Of a stretch of 64,000 bases of DNA, positions 32,997 through 41,223 are shown one piece after another. The notes under the pieces were generated by a model, which worked only from the letters and a program-made list of their open reading frames with translations, made no database searches and was not told the origin of the DNA. Within the stretch, counting starts at the first letter, position 1. Every line of letters starts with the position of its first letter. A program made the position numbers and the translations under genes. The DNA lies in contig OZ253536.1 of NCBI GenBank assembly GCA_965262425.1, positions 5,394,001 to 5,458,000 on the forward strand, read 5' to 3'. The DNA is from CAZOZZ01 sp965262425. GTDB taxonomy: Bacteria > Acidobacteriota > Terriglobia > 20CM-2-55-15.

Positions 32997-34637
32997 ATGA
33001 GCAATGTCTTGAGCACAGAAAAGAAACAACAAGTTATCGCACTGGGAAGGCTCGGATGGCCGCTACGGCGGATCGAGGCTGCGACCGGTGTGCGTCGGGA
33101 GACGGCAGGGTCCTACCTGCGAGCGGCCGGGATCGCGGTGCGGCCACCCGGGGGCTGGGGGAAACGGGCGCCGTCAAAACCGGCCAATGGGGTGACCACC
33201 GATCTTGAGGCGACAAACCCCTCTATAAAGGGGCTCTCCAAGCCGGACATTTCAAAACCGGCCAACGGGGTGACCACCGACTCTGGGAGCCTCGATCTGT
33301 CCAAGCTGGATCTGCCCGCCACCCCAGAGCCGCCCTCTGCCAGCGCCTGCGCACCGTATCGGGAGATCATCGAACTGAGTTTGAGTCGTGGCCGCAATGC
33401 CATGTCCATCTGGCAGGATCTGGTTTCGGATCACGGTTTTTCGGGCAGCTATCAGTCCATGAAGCGTTTCGTGCGCAAACTGCGTGGATCCCAGCGGCCC
33501 GGAGCGGTGGGAATCATCCAGACCGGACCTGGGGAAGAAGGACAGGTCGATTACGGTGATGGGCCGATGGTGCGCCATCCGAAGACGGGCAAGTACCGAC
33601 GCACCCGGCTGTTCGTGATGACGTTGGGCTACAGCCGTAAATCGGTCCGACTGCTCCGGTTCCGCTCCAGTTCCCGAATCTGGGCCGAGCTGCACGAGAC
33701 TGCGTTTCGCCGGCTTGGGGGCAGTCCCCGATGCATCGTCCTGGACAACCTTCGCGAGGGCGTGATCGATCCGGATTATTACGATCCGACTCTGAATCCG
33801 CTGTTTAAAGATGTTCTGGCTCACTACGACGTGGTGGCCCTACCCTGCCGGGTTCGGGATCCCGATCGTAAAGGGAAGGTCGAGTCGGGTGTCGGACACG
33901 CCAAGAAAACCCCTCTGAAGGGAGTCCGCTTCGAGAGTCTGGAGGAGGCGCAGGCCCATCTGGACCGATGGGAAACCCGCTGGGCTGATACGCGCATCCA
34001 CGGCACGACCAAACGGCAGGTCGCCGCCATGTTCGCCGAAGAGAAGCCGTCACTGCTCCCACTGCCGGTGGAACCGTTCCGCTACTACCAGTACGGGGAC
34101 CGCGTCGTCCATCTGGACGGTTGCGTGGAAGTGGAGGCTGCCTATTATAGTTTGCCTCCCGGCTGGATCGGACGCGCCGTCAAAGTGCAGTGGGATACGC
34201 TCCACGTCCGGATCCTCGATCCAGAGACCCATCAGCTACTACGCGAGCATGTCGGCCAGAAACGGGGCGGGTACCGTGTCCGTCCCGAGGACAATCCGAA
34301 AACGACGCCGGTGACCACCGTTCAATTGCTTGCCCGGGCGGCTCGTGCCGGAGATCACATCGGCGAACTGGCCAAAGCCATCCATCTCCGCCAGGGTGAG
34401 GCGGCCATCCGCCGTATCCTGGGCCTGTTCTCCCTGGCCAAAAAATACGGTGTCTCCGCCGTCGAGGATGCCTCCGCCGCGGCACTCGAACTCCACGTCC
34501 ATGATTACCGTTTCGTCCGCCGCTATCTGGAACGGCGGCCTCCACTGACTCTCCGCCAGGTCGACCCCCTCATTCGCGAACTGACCCAGTATCGCGATCT
34601 CATCAACCTCAAGATTCAGGAGCAAGAACAACAATGA
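32997..34637 (+). CDS. istA: IS21 transposase IstA
   Basis: The 546-residue protein has an N-terminal helix-turn-helix (RRIEAATGVRRETAGSYLRA), a linker holding the repeated peptide SKPANGVTTD twice (around residues 60-95), then a second HTH (MSIWQDLVSDHGFSGSYQSM). The rve integrase core follows, with GEEGQVDYGDGPMV (first Asp), CIVLDNLREGV (second Asp) and KGKVESGVGHAKK (Glu). A C-terminal Mu-type beta-barrel (YSLPPGWIGRAVKVQW) follows. The duplicated linker peptide is encoded by copies of the terminal repeat. The stop overlaps the istB start (ATGA). Confidence 0.92.
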   Translation: MSNVLSTEKKQQVIALGRLGWPLRRIEAATGVRRETAGSYLRAAGIAVRPPGGWGKRAPSKPANGVTTDLEATNPSIKGLSKPDISKPANGVTTDSGSLDLSKLDLPATPEPPSASACAPYREIIELSLSRGRNAMSIWQDLVSDHGFSGSYQSMKRFVRKLRGSQRPGAVGIIQTGPGEEGQVDYGDGPMVRHPKTGKYRRTRLFVMTLGYSRKSVRLLRFRSSSRIWAELHETAFRRLGGSPRCIVLDNLREGVIDPDYYDPTLNPLFKDVLAHYDVVALPCRVRDPDRKGKVESGVGHAKKTPLKGVRFESLEEAQAHLDRWETRWADTRIHGTTKRQVAAMFAEEKPSLLPLPVEPFRYYQYGDRVVHLDGCVEVEAAYYSLPPGWIGRAVKVQWDTLHVRILDPETHQLLREHVGQKRGGYRVRPEDNPKTTPVTTVQLLARAARAGDHIGELAKAIHLRQGEAAIRRILGLFSLAKKYGVSAVEDASAAALELHVHDYRFVRRYLERRPPLTLRQVDPLIRELTQYRDLINLKIQEQEQQ

Positions 34638-35389
34638 ACCTCATCGAACTCCAAAAAGCGCTGCGCCAACTCCGCCTGGGCGGCATCGCCGAAGTCCTGG
34701 AAACCCGTCTCCATCAGGCACAGTCCGAAGCCATGGCTCCCATCGACCTGATCTCCTCTCTGGTCTCGGACGAACTGGCTCGCCGCAGTACCCGGCTGCT
34801 GGAACGGCGCAGAAAACAGGCCCAGTTCCGCGATCCCCAGAAGACACTCCAGGACTTTGACTTCACCTTTAACAAGAAAATGAATCGCGGTCTGGTCTTC
34901 GATCTCGCTACTGCCACCTTCATCGCCCGCCACGAAGATGCGCTGTTTCTCGGTCCACCCGGCACTGGCAAGAGTCATCTGGCCCAGGCGATCGGTCTGG
35001 CCGCCATCCTGCAGGGCTATCGGGTCCTCTATCGTGAAACCCACGCCCTGCTCGACGACATCGCCGAAGCCACTATCGACGGTAACCGCAGGAAACACAT
35101 GGAATCGCTCGCGACCGTGCCCCTGCTGATCATCGATGATCTGGGAATGCGTAAGCTCCCCCCGACCGCCGCCGAGCAACTGCTCGAGATCGTGATGCGA
35201 CGTTACGAACGTACCAGCACGCTGCTGACTTCGAATCGTCCGGTCGAGGACTGGGGGAAGCTATTAGGGGATAGTGCCGCCGTGACTGCCATGCTCGACC
35301 GCCTCCTCCATCATGGCCACATTCTCAAGTGTGGCCCACGGAGTTGGCGTACCAAAACAGGCTTGCCCGATCACGGCAAGTCGCGGTAA
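34634..35389 (+). CDS. istB: IS21 helper ATPase IstB
   Basis: The 251-residue AAA+ protein has Walker A in ALFLGPPGTGKSHLAQAIGL-type sequence at about residue 105, Walker B in VPLLIIDDLGMRKL at about 168, sensor 1 in TSTLLTSNRPVEDW and the family ending MLDRLLHHGHILKCGPRSWR. It regulates target choice and activates IstA. Translation is coupled to istA by a four-base overlap. Intact. Confidence 0.93.
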   Translation: MNLIELQKALRQLRLGGIAEVLETRLHQAQSEAMAPIDLISSLVSDELARRSTRLLERRRKQAQFRDPQKTLQDFDFTFNKKMNRGLVFDLATATFIARHEDALFLGPPGTGKSHLAQAIGLAAILQGYRVLYRETHALLDDIAEATIDGNRRKHMESLATVPLLIIDDLGMRKLPPTAAEQLLEIVMRRYERTSTLLTSNRPVEDWGKLLGDSAAVTAMLDRLLHHGHILKCGPRSWRTKTGLPDHGKSR

Positions 35390-35462
35390 AACAACCTGGT
35401 CCCGGGCCGCCTTCATTGGCCGGTTTTGAGGTGACCTTCGTTGGCCGGTTTTGGGGTGACCC

Positions 35463-35578
35463 TTGAGGTCGAAGTCGCCTGGCTCTTCTCCGATGGCACG
35501 AAACGCATTCAGAATGTCTGTCTCGTTGTACTCAAGCGTGAAGAACGCCCCGCGGTGACCCGACTTCATCGCTTCGAC
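35463..35578 (-). pseudogene. Middle fragment of DnaB-like helicase
   Basis: Reads VEAMKSGHRGAFFTLEYNET, DILNAFRAIGEEPGDFDL up to the IS21 end. It corresponds to the segment just after Walker A in the same helicase family as the fragment at 32532. The Walker A part is missing because the deleted IS1380 copy begins at about 35579. The two fragments overlap in homology at the junction (PGDFDL here, PEDFEN there), so they do not rejoin cleanly. Confidence 0.6.
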
Positions 35579-35735
35579 AGCGTCGGAATCTGGTTGGCGG
35601 GAGCAAAGATGCCGACTGAGCTGAGAAAGTGGGCCTGGATGACGGGTGTTGCAGGGAATGGTGAGGTGAAATCGGATTACAGAGACAGCTATCCCGACCA
35701 AAGACGGGAAGGTTGGGATGTGTGAGAAGAAGTGC

Positions 35736-36176
35736 TTAACAGCGCAGAGGGATTTGTTGAAGGTTCGCGTAAATCTGAGCGAACACCGTAGCGTAGGGGT
35801 AGCCTCCAGCCATCCGAATCCAGACTCGACGCACCGTGACATGGATCTGGGCTGCGATCTTGAGCAGCTTCAGGCGAATCGTGGTGCACTGCGCCCGCGC
35901 GAATTCGGTACCCTGCAACCCGAGCCGTCGCAAGGCCTGCATCAGCATGTACGCCACCGATGAAAGGTAGAGTCGGAGTTGATGGGCGCGCATGGTGGCC
36001 GTGCTGGTCCGATCGGCGAACAATCCGAGTTGTTGCTCTTTGATCCGATTTTCCGTTTCTCGTAGCAGCAAACCGCCCGCGTCCGTGCTGATGTCTGTCT
36101 CCCCCGTCGAATTGCCCCAGCACTTCCCGTGTACCTAATGCGTGATATTGAATCGTTTCTGTTTTACACTCTGTCA
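35736..36176 (-). pseudogene. IS1380 transposase remnant, copy 2
   Basis: N-terminal (TECKTETIQYHALGTREVLG, QFDGGD) and C-terminal (LRRLGLQGTEFARAQCTTIR, VTVRRVWIRMAGGYPYA) pieces of the 471-residue enzyme are joined out of frame. All catalytic acids are lost. Nearly identical to the corresponding parts of copy 3 at 54025. Confidence 0.8.
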
Positions 36177-36212
36177 TGACAAAGGCCGCCTCCGTCTTGG
36201 CTTGAAAGTTTC

Positions 36213-36529
36213 GGGTCTTCCGCAGAATTTGTGGGTAAAACCGTCTTCCATCGCCGCTTGAGGAGACCACGGTGCTCGCCAAGCCTCAAGGCTTCCCTCG
36301 CAAGCTCGGCGGCTGCGCCGGCCTTGACCCTCGGCTGCGCTCCGCGGTGTCGGCTGGTGTGGGCGATGGGGAACGGGGCCTCCGGCGGGGGCTCCGGGCA
36401 CCGGGTGTAGGCGTCCGACCGAAGTGGGTACTGGAATATTCGCCGTCGAACAAAAGAATAAGGTACTTTGTTTCAATTACTTATGTGCGCACAGGCCTTT
36501 GGACTGCCCACAAATTCTGCGGAGGAGGC
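36213..36529 (+). mobile_element. 317-bp ISL3-related MITE, copy B
   Basis: Flanked by a perfect 8-base duplication AAAGTTTC (36205-36212, 36530-36537). Ends and body match copy A. It is inserted in the terminal region of the deleted IS1380 copy, so it arrived later than that element. Confidence 0.93.
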
Positions 36530-36726
36530 AAAGTTTCTAGTCAAAACCTTCTATGCCAGACATGGCGGCCTTTTTCGGTCCTTTCCCTTCTTACTCGTTT
36601 CGACTTATTTCAAATCTCTTGAGAAATGCGGGCTAGTACAGCAATACATCGGAGCACTCTCATGCTTCCTCCTGGTGGCACGAAGGGCCGGTTGGTTCAG
36701 TTGTTCGTCAGATCGTGGCGGCGTGT

Positions 36727-37071
36727 CTATATGCTCTGAAAGTGACTGTAGACGGTAATGTCCATGCCTTTGGTAGCATTCGTCAATGCTTCCGAAGGAT
36801 TGCCGAAGACTTCCAACGACAAATCTGCTGTGCCGATCAGGGCACCCATCGTGTCGCCAAGATTGGCAATATGCTGCAGCAAAGCATCGGAGTCTTTGTA
36901 GCGCTCGCGCACAACACACTCGGTGTGATCTTCATTGAAGAACCAGTCGTACTGCAACGTACCGGAGTCTTTTTCGCGAACACTGTCCATGCACGCCTGT
37001 GCGACAGTCTTAAAATCGTCGAGTCGTCCGTGATGAATCTTCAAACGGGCCGTTATCTGTAGTTCGTTCAT
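36727..37071 (-). CDS. Antibiotic biosynthesis monooxygenase-type small protein
   Basis: The 114-residue protein begins NELQITARLKIHHGRLDDFK, continues TVAQACMDSVREKDSGTLQY, DWFFNEDHTECVVRERYKDS and ALLQHIANLGDTMGALI. This is the dimeric ferredoxin-like ABM fold (A...i..G....f.....). Members include quinol monooxygenases and heme-degrading enzymes; many are uncharacterised. Substrate unknown. The gene is intact and stands alone between the IS1380 remnant and ISL3 copy 2. The 247 bases upstream hold GGGACA/TGTCCC arms at about 37261-37280 and nothing else I can name. Confidence 0.75.
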   Translation of the reverse strand: MNELQITARLKIHHGRLDDFKTVAQACMDSVREKDSGTLQYDWFFNEDHTECVVRERYKDSDALLQHIANLGDTMGALIGTADLSLEVFGNPSEALTNATKGMDITVYSHFQSI

Positions 37072-37318
37072 GATGTATATCCTTGGTCGGCGGATTATCG
37101 ATACGCATCCGTCCGATGTGCCATTGCTAAGTCGTTATAACGCCACCCCGTTCGTTTGCGCAAATTCGGCTCGCATTGGCAGGACTCCGTAAGCAGCGAC
37201 CATTCACCGATACCTTGCGTCCCGATTGCTCCCTTCCCCTCTCGTCGCGGCCCGCAAATGGGGACAGACACGAGTGTCCCTTTTTCTATCCACCATGACG
37301 TCAACGGTTTAAAAATGG

Positions 37319-38844
37319 GGGTCCTCGGCAAAATCTGTGGGTAGAAACGGGCAAATGAGTGGCCTGTGGAAAGTGGCGACGCTGAGGGAATCCGGTAAGA
37401 GACGCGCGGATTTCCACAGCGACTTGAATCGGCCGGAAAAGACGTGGGGCCGATTCACACTTCCACACAGGCCGGGATGAGGAGAAACCGACGATGAGAA
37501 CGAAAGGGATGTAGCACACCCTGGCTCGAATCCTGTATTTGGTATTGCACCAAACAAATCCAAAGCAGGAGAGACGAGACCAGGGTGCAAGTGAAGACTA
37601 TTCTGAATCGAGTGCAGAAGTTCAAGTCCTTTGTCTACGGAGCAGTGCGATGGGAACGAATCGGGGGCGAGACGGCACTGTTGGTGGAGATATTTCCACG
37701 ACGCAACAGCCGGCCGGTCTGCTCGGGCTGCGGGCGTGCGGGACCGGGTTACGACACGCTGGAGGCCCGCCTGTTCGAGTTTGTGCCGCTGTGGGGCTTT
37801 CCCGTGTTCTTCGTGTATCTGATGCGGCGTGTGGATTGCAGGCGTTGTGGCGTGAAGGTCGAATCGGTGCCCTGGGCCGAGGGTAAGCAAACCTTGACGC
37901 GGACGTATATGCAATTTCTGGCCGGTTGGGCGCGGCGGATGTCCTGGCAGGAGGTTGCCGACATCTTCCGGACTTCCTGGGAGAAGGTGTTTCGATCTGT
38001 GGAATGGATCGTCGGCTGGGGGCTGGCGCACCGGGACCTGGAGGGTGTGACCGCGATTGGCGTGGACGAGATTCTCTGGCGCCGGGGGCACAAGTACCTG
38101 ACGGTGGTCTACCAGATCGACCGGCATTCCAAGCGGCTGCTCTGGGTCGGCCGGGATCGCACGGTGAAAACGTTGCTGCGCTTCTTCCAGCAATTCGGAG
38201 TCGAGCGCGCCGCCGAGTTGAAGTTCGTGTGCAGCGACATGTGGAAGCCGTATCTGAAGGTGATTTCCAAGAAAGCATCGACGGCCCTGCATGTTCTGGA
38301 TCGGTTTCATATCGCCATGCACATGAATAAGGCCATCGATGAGGTTCGAGCCCAGGAATCCCGGGATATGAAAGCCGCGGGATTGGAGCCGATCCTGAAA
38401 CACTCCCGGTGGTGTTTGCTCAAGCGCCCCCAGAACCGAACCGACAAGCAAGACATCAAGCTGGCCGACCTGCTCCAGTACAACCTGCGGACCGTTCGGA
38501 GCTTTCTGCTCAAGGAGGACTTCCAGTTCTTCTGGGAGTACACGTCGCCCTACTGGGCCGGTCAATTCATGGATGCCTGGTGCCGGCGGACGATGCGATC
38601 CCGGATCGAGCCCATGAAAAAGGTGGCGCGCATGCTCCGCTCCCACCGGGAACTCCTGCTCAACTGGTTCCGTGCCAAAAAGCGGATTTCCGGGGGCATC
38701 GTCGAAGGTTTCAACAACAAAGCGAAAGTGACCACCAGAAAAGCGTATGGTTTTCGGACCTTTAGAGCTGCCCAAGTCGCTCTCTACCACACGCTTGGAG
38801 CGTTACCGGAACCCGATGTCGCCCACAGATTTTACTGAGGAGGC
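37319..38844. mobile_element. ISL3-family insertion sequence, copy 2
   Basis: 1526 bp, inverted relative to copy 1 and apparently identical to it, with the same ends. The 8-base flanks differ (AAAAATGG and AAACTTAT), so no target duplication remains. One flank was probably lost by a deletion starting at the element. Confidence 0.9.
37585..38838 (+). CDS. ISL3-family transposase, copy 2
   Basis: 417 residues, identical to copy 1: zinc-binding RPVCSGCGRAG, DDE residues in AIGVDEILWRRGHK, ELKFVCSDMWK and SGGIVEGFNNKAK. GTG start behind CAGGAGAG. Full length. Two intact identical copies suggest recent transposition, and this enzyme is the natural candidate to move the 317-bp elements. Confidence 0.93.
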   Translation: MQVKTILNRVQKFKSFVYGAVRWERIGGETALLVEIFPRRNSRPVCSGCGRAGPGYDTLEARLFEFVPLWGFPVFFVYLMRRVDCRRCGVKVESVPWAEGKQTLTRTYMQFLAGWARRMSWQEVADIFRTSWEKVFRSVEWIVGWGLAHRDLEGVTAIGVDEILWRRGHKYLTVVYQIDRHSKRLLWVGRDRTVKTLLRFFQQFGVERAAELKFVCSDMWKPYLKVISKKASTALHVLDRFHIAMHMNKAIDEVRAQESRDMKAAGLEPILKHSRWCLLKRPQNRTDKQDIKLADLLQYNLRTVRSFLLKEDFQFFWEYTSPYWAGQFMDAWCRRTMRSRIEPMKKVARMLRSHRELLLNWFRAKKRISGGIVEGFNNKAKVTTRKAYGFRTFRAAQVALYHTLGALPEPDVAHRFY

Positions 38845-39066
38845 AAACTTATTGTGGTCGCGATAGTGGTGGGAGCGATTCTGCTGATGACGACGTCCAC
38901 CGCCTGGGCGGCTCAAGGTCAGATTACCGAAGTGAACCCCTCGGGTAGAGGGGTCCCCCACGGGATATCGAACATACCTCTCGACATACTGGTGGTCCTG
39001 AGCGTCGTGGCAAACCCGTTCAGCGATATCCTGGCGTACTTCCTCCTGGTGGGGGCGTTCGGCTAG
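38845..39066 (+). pseudogene. Small membrane protein, 5' end removed by ISL3 copy 2
   Basis: The frame is open from the edge of ISL3 and reads VVAIVVGAILLMTTSTAWAA (a signal peptide) then QGQITEVNPSGRG and a membrane span SNIPLDILVVLSVVANPFSD, ILAYFLLVGAFG. A GTG at 38854 could start it but has no clear ribosome binding site. Unknown family. The lack of a target duplication at this end of ISL3 fits truncation. Confidence 0.45.
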
Positions 39067-39097
39067 CGTTGGCTCGCCTGCGATAGTCACATCTCAA

Positions 39098-39880
39098 TCA
39101 GTCCAGCAGCTCTCGCAACAGGTCTGTCCAACGGACCTGGTATTCCTGAACCTCAGATTCAGACATATCCCAACTGAAAAGCCACAACTGGGCTTCGGGG
39201 CGTCCGGCACATGCTTCCAGGCCGACACGGAACAAAGAGTTGTTCAGGTTTTCGACGGTACCTGAGAAATCTGTCGGTTGCTCGGAGTACAAGACCGCAC
39301 CTTCCAGGGTGTCTCCCTTACCAAAAGTGATCGAATAGCGGTCGTGCTCGTTGGTTCCGGGCATGGCACCGCGTTTGAGTAACCCTTCGGAACTCCACAG
39401 CCGGTCCCACGCCTCGGGATAGGGCATGTCGATCGGGGCTCGGGCCCAGGCGACGCGCCGGGGGAGACCGCGCTTGTGTCGCAGGTAATGACTCAGACTC
39501 CGCAACTCGAACTGCCAGCCGCGACGAACGCCGTCGTACTCGTCGTTCCAATCAGAGGCTCCGAAGCCGGAGTGAACCAGTCGCAGCACCGTCTGTCCGG
39601 CACGAGCGTTGAGCGTGTAGTCCACAGCGAGGGCGCCTTGTTCGAACCAAGCCACTTTCAGCCTCTTACCGGGCTCCCATACTTGAATTCCCGACGCTCC
39701 CTGAATCTCGGGGCCCCATCCCAGGAAGATAGATCCGCCAGGTCCCGGCTCCACCTTAGCTTCCAGGGGGAACCAACGGGTCAACACTTCGGGATCGGTC
39801 AATGCTTGCCATACTTCCTCGGGCGGCGCATCCAGTGTGATCTCCATTTCGACGATGCGTGGCTTCTCTTTTGTCCTCAT
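39098..39880 (-). CDS. SRPBCC/AHSA1-like domain protein
   Basis: The 260-residue protein starts with the AHSA1 pattern VEMEITLDAPPEEVWQALTD then PEVLTRWFPLEAKVEPGPGG and ends that domain near LVHSGFGASDWNDEYDGVRR, GWQFELRSL. A second, divergent SRPBCC-like half follows (PIDMPYPEAWDRLWSSEG to the end). These helix-grip proteins bind small hydrophobic ligands or act as Hsp90-cochaperone-like folds. The ArsR-type regulator gene lies 12 bases upstream on the same strand, the usual ArsR-SRPBCC operon. Confidence 0.85.
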   Translation of the reverse strand: MRTKEKPRIVEMEITLDAPPEEVWQALTDPEVLTRWFPLEAKVEPGPGGSIFLGWGPEIQGASGIQVWEPGKRLKVAWFEQGALAVDYTLNARAGQTVLRLVHSGFGASDWNDEYDGVRRGWQFELRSLSHYLRHKRGLPRRVAWARAPIDMPYPEAWDRLWSSEGLLKRGAMPGTNEHDRYSITFGKGDTLEGAVLYSEQPTDFSGTVENLNNSLFRVGLEACAGRPEAQLWLFSWDMSESEVQEYQVRWTDLLRELLD

Positions 39881-39892
39881 GCCTCCTCTCCT

Positions 39893-40528
39893 TTACTGTA
39901 GTGTGTGTCCGGTCTGGATCGGCGGGGTCTCGTCCTCCGATTTGACGGATGGATATCCTGCAACCAGGAACTTGAACGAACGCCCGTCTCCCGCACCTTC
40001 GTCGTGGTACTTCTTCGAAAGTTTCGCGATGTGGCTGGTGAGTTCCTCGCAAAAAGCCTGTCTCTCGCTCGCGGATGAAAACCGGACCTCTGTTTCGAGC
40101 GACAGCGTGGCCAGTCGTTTTCCCGTGGCCGCCGCCCGGGTGCGCAGCAGTCCCAACTCCCCGAGAGCCCGGGTGGCCAGGGCGATCAGGTAGGCAGACG
40201 AGAAGCGATCCCGGACGCGCTCAGGGTCGGCGGCGAGTGTCCCCAGCGTGTCCGGGCTGATCACGTAAGAACGGGCGCTGGCGCGAACGATCCTTTCAAC
40301 GCAGTTCCCTTTCCTTCTCTCTTCCACAAACTCCACCAGCCCCGCCTTTTCCAACTCCCTCAGGTGGTAGTTCACCTTCTGCCGGGGCAGTTCCAGCCGC
40401 CTGGAAACACCAGAAGCCGAGTTGGCCTCCGCAAGGTTCTCGAGGATTTGTCTTCGGAGGGGGTGGAGCAGAGCTGTGGCTCCCGAGTCGGGCCCAATGA
40501 CTTGCAGTTCCGTGTCTGTCGCTTTCAC
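39893..40528 (-). CDS. ArsR-type winged-helix regulator
   Basis: I chose GTG 40528 because AAGGAGG stands seven bases upstream. The 211-residue protein has a winged helix at about residues 20-85 (ALLHPLRRQILENLAEANSA, SGVSRRLELPRQKVNYHLRE, LEKAGLVEFVEERRKGN). A C-terminal helical region follows (SSAYLIALATRALGELGLLR, ERQAFCEELTSHIAKLSKKY). No metal-binding Cys pair is seen, so it likely senses another signal. It precedes the SRPBCC gene and probably controls it. MITE C inserted 59 bases upstream of the start, in the promoter region. Confidence 0.85.
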   Translation of the reverse strand: MKATDTELQVIGPDSGATALLHPLRRQILENLAEANSASGVSRRLELPRQKVNYHLRELEKAGLVEFVEERRKGNCVERIVRASARSYVISPDTLGTLAADPERVRDRFSSAYLIALATRALGELGLLRTRAAATGKRLATLSLETEVRFSSASERQAFCEELTSHIAKLSKKYHDEGAGDGRSFKFLVAGYPSVKSEDETPPIQTGHTLQ

Positions 40529-40586
40529 TGTGCGACCTCCTTGAAACATATCTTCATACCGACAAATAATTTTGTTAAGAAATTTA

Positions 40587-40903
40587 GGGTCTTCCGCAGA
40601 ATTTGTGGGTAAAACCGTCTTCCATCGCCGCTTGAGGAGACCACGGTGCTCGCCAAGCCTCAAGGCTTCCCTCGCAAGCTCGGCGGCTGCGCCGGCCTTG
40701 ACCCTCGGCTGCGCTCCGCGGTGTCGGCTGGTGTGGGCGATGGGGAACGGGGCCTCCGGCGGGGGCTCCGGGCACCGGGTGTAGGCGTCCGACCGAAGTG
40801 GGTACTGGAATATTCGCCGTCGAACAAAAGAATAAGGTACTTTGTTTCAATTACTTATGTGCGCACAGGCCTTTGGACTGCCCACAAATTCTGCGGAGGA
40901 GGC
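40587..40903 (+). mobile_element. 317-bp ISL3-related MITE, copy C
   Basis: Perfect 8-base duplication GAAATTTA (40579-40586, 40904-40911). Ends and body match copies A and B. It lies just upstream of the ArsR-type gene and may alter its expression. Confidence 0.93.
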
Positions 40904-41223
40904 GAAATTTATAATCGTCGTTAATTTTGGATGAATAACGGCGGCTCCTGGGCCGTTTGTACCAGCGAAATGAGCCACATGGCGGATTTACGGAAGTGTC
41001 CAACTGCAATAGCATTGTGTTAGCCATAAAACGCTTCCTAATTACGCGATATGCGAAACTGAGCAGGTCGCGCCAACGAACGCCCCCATCTCCGTAACAA
41101 CGAGATGGGGGCGCACTTCTTTGTCTTGGCATCCATCCCGGCAATCTGTCGGCGTTTGCATGGTCGACGCTCATTGACTTGATCTCCCGCCCTGCTTAAC
41201 ATACCCGCCATCACGGGGTAGTC
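40904..41223. other. Intergenic stretch between MITE C and kinase gene
   Basis: No gene recognised in 320 bases. It contains the strong hairpin at 41082-41112 and presumably the kinase promoter. Confidence 0.5.
41082..41112. terminator. Perfect 11-bp stem hairpin
   Basis: GCCCCCATCTC, loop CGTAACAAC, GAGATGGGGGC. The plus-strand exit is GCACTTCTTTG, only weakly T-rich, so it may be a terminator of a lost gene or a structured element upstream of the kinase. No coding gene is adjacent on its left side except across MITE C. Confidence 0.45.

Larger units (their letters stand above)
32894..35462. mobile_element. IS21-family insertion sequence
   Basis: The outer ends are GGGTCACCCAAAAGCGGCCAA (left; one base more than shared) and the inverse of GGGTCACCCCAAAACCGGCC (right), each followed by a second copy of the motif (TGAAAACCGGCCAAC at left; TTCATTGGCCGGTTTTGAGG at right). 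Multiple terminal repeats are typical of IS21. Two more copies of AAAACCGGCCAA(T/C)GGGGTGAC lie inside istA at about 33177 and 33255. I see no target duplication; flanks are GTCCTCGG and TTGAGGTC. Confidence 0.85.
35579..36632. mobile_element. IS1380 copy 2, internally deleted and host to MITE B
   Basis: The right end (GAAATGCGGG then CTAG at 36633-36636) and the first about 35 transposase codons (36177 leftward, TECKTETIQYHALG) are kept. They jump near 36070 to the last 105 codons (ENRIKEQQLGLFADRTSTAT to 35736). About 1 kb is missing. The left terminal 60 bases are also gone, replaced by helicase sequence. MITE B sits between the transposase start and the right end. The sequence is closest to copy 3. 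Confidence 0.8.

Noticed and set aside
37261..37280. GGGACAGACACGAGTGTCCC as a regulator operator
   Set aside because: It is an imperfect short palindrome in a decayed intergenic stretch with no gene start nearby that it would control.
20830..38844. The two inverted ISL3 copies as ends of a 15-kb composite transposon carrying the glycan genes
   Set aside because: Copy 1 has its own perfect 8-base duplication on both sides, so it inserted alone; a composite would share duplications only at its outer ends.
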